Assembly (NCBI GenBank): GCA_964583825.1
Contig: CAZOXM010000011.1
Coordinates: 1 to 64,000, forward strand
DNA: 64,000 nt
Direction: 5' to 3'
DNA from: GCA-1730015 sp964583825
GTDB taxonomy: Bacteria > Pseudomonadota > Gammaproteobacteria > Granulosicoccales > Granulosicoccaceae
Position numbers and translations under genes: made by a program. The notes beneath the pieces were generated by a model. It was not told where the DNA came from. It searched no databases and saw only the letters and a program-made list of their open reading frames with translations. Shown piece by piece: positions 60,630 through 64,000 of this stretch (positions are counted from its first letter, which is position 1; each line of letters starts with the position of its first letter).

Positions 60630-62597
60630 TTGCTGATCACCGCTGTCGGGCTCCGGCAGCGCCACCTCTTTTGAGAGCTGTGGGAATTTTGCGGTTTTAT
60701 GGGGAATGCCCATTGCCTCGACGAAGTGGTCCTGGAACTTTTGCTCTACAGCCGTTTCCACTTTCTCAACCTGCCTGACCAGCGATTGGATTTCTTCGCG
60801 GGCGCGCTTGTCCAGGAGTGCGATACGCGCCCCCGATCCGGCAGCGTTGCCGGCAGACGATACGTTGGCGAGACTGCAGTCAGGGATGAGTCCCAGCACC
60901 ATCGCGTATTTGACATCGATGTGGCTGCCGAAGGCGCCGGCGAGTCTTATCCGGTCGACGTGGTCCACCTCCAGTCGATCCATTAGCAACCTGACACCGG
61001 CGTACAGCGCGGCCTTGGCAAGCTGAATTTGCCGCACATCGTTCTGGGTGATGATGATGCGGACATCACCGTCGTGAAGCAGATAGGAAAAGGTACGACC
61101 GTCTTCAATTATTCGGGTTGATTTGCTCGCCAGCGCACCGTTAATGACTCCATCGGTGTTGATGATACCTGCGAGAAACAGCTCGGCGACAACTTCAATA
61201 ATGCCGCTGCCGCAAATGCCGGTAACGCCAGTGGATTCTGTAGCAGAAGTGAATGCGGAGTCATTCGACCAGATGTCACTGCCAATAACGCTGAATACCG
61301 GCTCCAGCGTCTCGCGATCGATTCGCACGCGTTCAATGGCACCGGGTGCGGCGCGTTGTCCGCCACTGATTTGTGCCCCTTCGAACGCTGGCCCGGTCGG
61401 GCTTGAGCAGGCCAACAGACGATGTCTGTTGCCGAGCACAATTTCAGCATTGGTGCCTACGTCGACCAAAAGCGTCAGCTCTTCCATGGTGTCCGGTCGT
61501 TCGGCAAGAATAACCCCGGCGGTATCTGCACCGACGTGCCCTGCGATACAGGGCAATAAGTATACGCGCGCGTTCGGGTGCGTTTTCAGGTCGAGCTCTC
61601 TGCCGGTGCACTGCAGTGCCTCATCGGTTGCGAGCGCAAACGGCGCACCGCCGAGTTCTATCGGGTCTATTCCCAACAGCAGGTGATGCATGACCGGGTT
61701 GGCAACCAGTGTCAGTGCCAGTACGTCTTCGGGTTGCGTATCAATTTCCGCGGTGCAGGCGGATACCAGATCGCTTATGGCTTCTCTGACTACGCGTGTC
61801 ATTTCAGTATCACCACCGGGATTCATCATCACATACGAAACCCGACTCATGAGATCTTCGCCGAACCTGATCTGCGGGTTCATCAGTCCATTGGACGACA
61901 GCACCTCCCCGGTCATCAGGTTGCATAAATGTGCTGCCACCGTGGTGGAACCGACGTCGATGGCCAGTCCGAGCACACGTTCCTTAAACCCCGGCCACAC
62001 AGCCATTATGTGTTTGTCATCTGCAACGGCGACAGTGACCTTCCATTCACCCGCTCTTAGGGTTTTCTGAAGGCCTGCAATAATGGAAAAATCGCAGTCC
62101 AGATCTTCCAGACGCCATTCGTATTCCAGCGCGGACTTAAGCCTTTGCAAGTCACCGGTGGGTGAATGCATGTCCGGCTCTTGCACCTCGACGTAGTACA
62201 GATGCACCAGAGGATTTAGCTCAATGTCGAGCAGATCGGCGCCTTTGCGTATGACCTGGCGGTGGACCTGGCTGTCCGCTGGTACATCGATGACCACGTC
62301 ACCTTCGATACGTGCCTGACACCCGAGCCGGCGACCGTTCAGTGATTTCTTTTTAACCCGCTCCCAGCGTTCCTCTGTTTTGGTAAATGCTGACAGGTGA
62401 TCTGCAACCGAAACAATTTCATGCTTTGGAAAATCGCCTTCGGCGCACAATACCTGGCAGCGACCACAAATTGCTCTGCCGCCACAAACGGAGTCGATGT
62501 CGACACCGAGTGAACGCGCGGCTTCAAGCACAGGTGTACCCAGCGGAAAACGACCGCGCCTGCCGCTGGGTGTAAATACTACTTTTGCATCAGTCAT
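60588..62597 (-). CDS. Corrinoid reductive activase (RACo/DUF4445, ASKHA) with Arg-rich tail
   Basis: A 669-residue ATP-dependent activator that reduces inactive Co(II) corrinoid proteins back to Co(I). The N-terminal [2Fe-2S] ferredoxin domain has Cys 38, 44, 47 and 93 (VCGGRAICGRC; GRRLGCQARI). A linker leads to the DUF4445/ASKHA part with GLAIDVGSTTVAAHLCNL (about residues 210-227), NPQIRFGEDLMSRV, LVDVGTNAEIVLGN, CSSPTGPAFEGAQI, GICGSGIIEVVAEL and LAGAFGSHID. The tail ends GRRTRRRRRRS, outside the fold. It precedes no corrinoid-protein gene in the window. It follows the methyltransferase at 62692 on the same strand by 94 bases. Confidence 0.93.
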   Translation of the reverse strand: MTDAKVVFTPSGRRGRFPLGTPVLEAARSLGVDIDSVCGGRAICGRCQVLCAEGDFPKHEIVSVADHLSAFTKTEERWERVKKKSLNGRRLGCQARIEGDVVIDVPADSQVHRQVIRKGADLLDIELNPLVHLYYVEVQEPDMHSPTGDLQRLKSALEYEWRLEDLDCDFSIIAGLQKTLRAGEWKVTVAVADDKHIMAVWPGFKERVLGLAIDVGSTTVAAHLCNLMTGEVLSSNGLMNPQIRFGEDLMSRVSYVMMNPGGDTEMTRVVREAISDLVSACTAEIDTQPEDVLALTLVANPVMHHLLLGIDPIELGGAPFALATDEALQCTGRELDLKTHPNARVYLLPCIAGHVGADTAGVILAERPDTMEELTLLVDVGTNAEIVLGNRHRLLACSSPTGPAFEGAQISGGQRAAPGAIERVRIDRETLEPVFSVIGSDIWSNDSAFTSATESTGVTGICGSGIIEVVAELFLAGIINTDGVINGALASKSTRIIEDGRTFSYLLHDGDVRIIITQNDVRQIQLAKAALYAGVRLLMDRLEVDHVDRIRLAGAFGSHIDVKYAMVLGLIPDCSLANVSSAGNAAGSGARIALLDKRAREEIQSLVRQVEKVETAVEQKFQDHFVEAMGIPHKTAKFPQLSKEVALPEPDSGDQQSDGRRTRRRRRRS

Positions 62598-62691
62598 CGC
62601 TTAGCGTTTCGCTGGTATAGAAACAATTATTTTATCGATCGACTCGTTTGTATTTTGAGCGTCTTGCTGCACAGCCTTGTTTTAGTACGCG

Positions 62692-63594
62692 TTATCGTGC
62701 AGGGCGCTTGCGCTTCGATACACGGCGTCCCCGGCCTGTGCCCTCTGCCGGCGGTTCGCGATACTTTTCGATCCAGCGCAGGCAATCCGGGTCATGTCCC
62801 ATCAGCACATCTGCACCCATCACAGCATCCATGACTTCCGAGTGAATCGGATTGGTGATGGCTGATGTCATGCCATGGGCAATTGCCATCGTTAGAAAGG
62901 CACTGTTAATACCGCCGCGATTAGGCAGACCGAAGCTGATGTTGGAAGCGCCACAGGTGGTATTACATTTAAGCTCACTGCGAATGCGACCGACGATATC
63001 GAATACCTGCCGGCCAGCCTGACCCATCGCACCAATTGGCATGACGAGCGGATCGATGACGATATCACAGGGTTTGATCCCGTAGTCAGCCGCATGCTCC
63101 ACGATTTTTTTTGCAACTGCAAAGCGTACGTTCGGGTCTTCGGATATACCGGTCTCATCGTTGGATATGGCAACGACTGCAGCATCGTATTTCTTAACCA
63201 GCGGCAGCACCTGTTCCAGTCGTTCGGGCTCTCCGGTCACCGAATTAAGCAGCGCTCTGCCGTTATAAGCCTCAAGACCGCTCTCCAGCGCTTCGACGAT
63301 CGATGAATCGATGCAAATGGGAATGTCGCTGAGACTCTGCACCAGCTTTATGGCGTCTGCCAGCAGTCCTGGCTCATCAGCCAGCGGAATGCCGGCATTA
63401 ATATCGAGCATGTGTGCGCCCGCGTTAATTTGCGCCAGCGCATCTGCTTCGACGCGACTGAAGTCACCGTTTTTCATTTCTTCAGCCAGCAACTTTCTAC
63501 CGGTTGGGTTAATGCGCTCCCCGATGATAGTGAATGGCTTTTCAAACCCGATGATATGTTCGCGGGTCGCCGACCCGATGACGGTTTCTGTCAT
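62692..63594 (-). CDS. Methyltetrahydrofolate:corrinoid methyltransferase with Arg-rich tail
   Basis: A 300-residue TIM-barrel of the pterin-binding (DHPS-like) family, as in MtgA/AcsE and the folate part of MetH. Seen are FTIIGERINPTGRKLLAEEM (residues about 21-40, pterin site), GAHMLDINAGIPLADEP, IPICIDSSIVEAL, LLNSVTGEPE and CGASNISFGLPNRGGINSAF (core: GASNISFGLPNRG). It would transfer the methyl group between a corrinoid protein and tetrahydrofolate. Unlike MetH it has no cobalamin domain. The C terminus is a basic tail (GRGRRVSKRKRPAR). It lies between the activase and the reductase gene, on the same strand. Confidence 0.93.
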   Translation of the reverse strand: MTETVIGSATREHIIGFEKPFTIIGERINPTGRKLLAEEMKNGDFSRVEADALAQINAGAHMLDINAGIPLADEPGLLADAIKLVQSLSDIPICIDSSIVEALESGLEAYNGRALLNSVTGEPERLEQVLPLVKKYDAAVVAISNDETGISEDPNVRFAVAKKIVEHAADYGIKPCDIVIDPLVMPIGAMGQAGRQVFDIVGRIRSELKCNTTCGASNISFGLPNRGGINSAFLTMAIAHGMTSAITNPIHSEVMDAVMGADVLMGHDPDCLRWIEKYREPPAEGTGRGRRVSKRKRPAR

Positions 63595-63632
63595 TGTTAG
63601 TGGTTCCGAGTAAGGTAATTCCGCACCCGCCG

Positions 63633-64000
63633 TCAGGCCGGTGATGTCTTGCCGGGCGCTCTCGTTCGCCTGTTGCGATCAGCGAGAATGCCGGATTGCT
63701 CGACAATTTCAGGAACGGTATGCTCCTGCCGGTAAGCCATGATATGGCAGCCAGCAACGCCTTTTATTTCCCGCACCTGCTGTATCATTTCGATGCACAG
63801 CTTAAGGCCTTCAGCGCGTTGATTGTCTGCGCCGGACAGCCGCTTAATCACATGATCCGGTATATGAACGCCCGGCACGTTGTTGCGTATCCAGTTGGCT
63901 GTTTTGGCCGATGCCAGGGGACCAACCCCCACCAGAATATACACGTGCCTGTGCAGGCCAAGTTCACGCACGCGACGCATATAGTTCTCTAACAGCGGTA
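63633..64000 (-). CDS. Methylene-tetrahydrofolate reductase-like protein, partial
   Basis: The gene runs off the right edge: the frame is open upstream of the ATG at 63980 (reading PLLENYMRRV), so only the C-terminal part, about 122 residues, is seen. YILVGVGPLASAKTANWIRN, PGVHIPDHVIKRL and GVAGCHIMAYRQEHTVPEIV fit the end of the MetF TIM barrel (methylene-THF reductase or its MetF-like relatives). In this setting it would oxidise methyl-THF to methylene-THF. The end, ILADRNRRTRAPGKTSPA, is also Arg/Lys containing, though less marked than in the neighbours. It is 38 bases upstream of the methyltransferase gene. Confidence 0.85.
   Translation of the reverse strand, partial: PLLENYMRRVRELGLHRHVYILVGVGPLASAKTANWIRNNVPGVHIPDHVIKRLSGADNQRAEGLKLCIEMIQQVREIKGVAGCHIMAYRQEHTVPEIVEQSGILADRNRRTRAPGKTSPA

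Overview
The window is a 64 kb stretch of a Gram-negative chromosome, most likely from a heterotrophic, probably marine, gammaproteobacterium. The evidence is gene content and order: rdgC, holA-proA-nadD-rsfS-rlmH, maf-rng-yhdP, darP, the divergent purMN / DUF2066-hda pair, and hda next to DUF2069-wrbA-yfgD. Base composition is moderately G+C rich by eye. I cannot name a genus; a lineage near Chromatiales/Granulosicoccus is only a guess. No tRNA, rRNA, CRISPR array, prophage or intact insertion sequence was seen.

Layout. 1-8.2 kb is a minus-strand series: rdgC, a flavodoxin-like gene, a Sel1-repeat lipoprotein, a DUF1800/DUF1501 secreted pair, a PQQ-type sugar dehydrogenase lipoprotein and a MAPEG membrane protein. 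8.4-22.3 kb is core metabolism and housekeeping: a histone-deacetylase-like hydrolase, a DHH phosphoesterase, pyrD, and a long plus-strand run from holA to yhdP (DNA polymerase III delta, proline and NAD synthesis, ribosome silencing and methylation, RNase G, envelope lipid transport). 22.3-29.9 kb holds darP, a predicted outer-membrane barrel, DUF3108-purN-purM, DUF2066-hda, and DUF2069-wrbA-yfgD. 29.9-39 kb is mixed: an orphan GspE/PilB ATPase, a 2-hydroxyacid dehydrogenase, a LuxR-type response regulator, a cytochrome c, a stand-alone EF-G with a strongly structured leader, and small hydrolase, HNH and membrane proteins.

39-64 kb looks like a catabolic region centred on methylated amines. 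A betaine-homocysteine-type methyltransferase lies opposite a 2-oxoglutarate/Fe(II)-type oxygenase. A TRAP transporter, an M17 peptidase with a Pro-tRNA editing protein, a crotonase, a molybdopterin oxidoreductase and an amidinotransferase follow. At the right end sit a pyrrolysine-free MttB-family corrinoid methyltransferase, a GbdR-like regulator, a corrinoid reductive activase, a methyltetrahydrofolate methyltransferase and a truncated methylene-tetrahydrofolate reductase. Together these could move methyl groups from a quaternary amine through a corrinoid protein to tetrahydrofolate; the corrinoid protein itself is not in the window. Four of these methyl-transfer proteins carry arginine-rich tails at one end, which I consider the most unusual signal here.

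Between the amidinotransferase and mttB lies a two-gene envelope operon: a 994-residue OmpA-domain protein with tandem BON-like repeats, and a 976-residue membrane-anchored coiled-coil protein ending in a helix-hairpin-helix-like domain.

Non-coding structure: one dispersed MITE-like repeat family has copies at 1-85, 23901-23987 and 42613-42769, with a diverged trace at 8253-8290. A second, unrelated 180-bp imperfect palindrome lies at 2253-2432. Both kinds of element sit at or very near stop codons.
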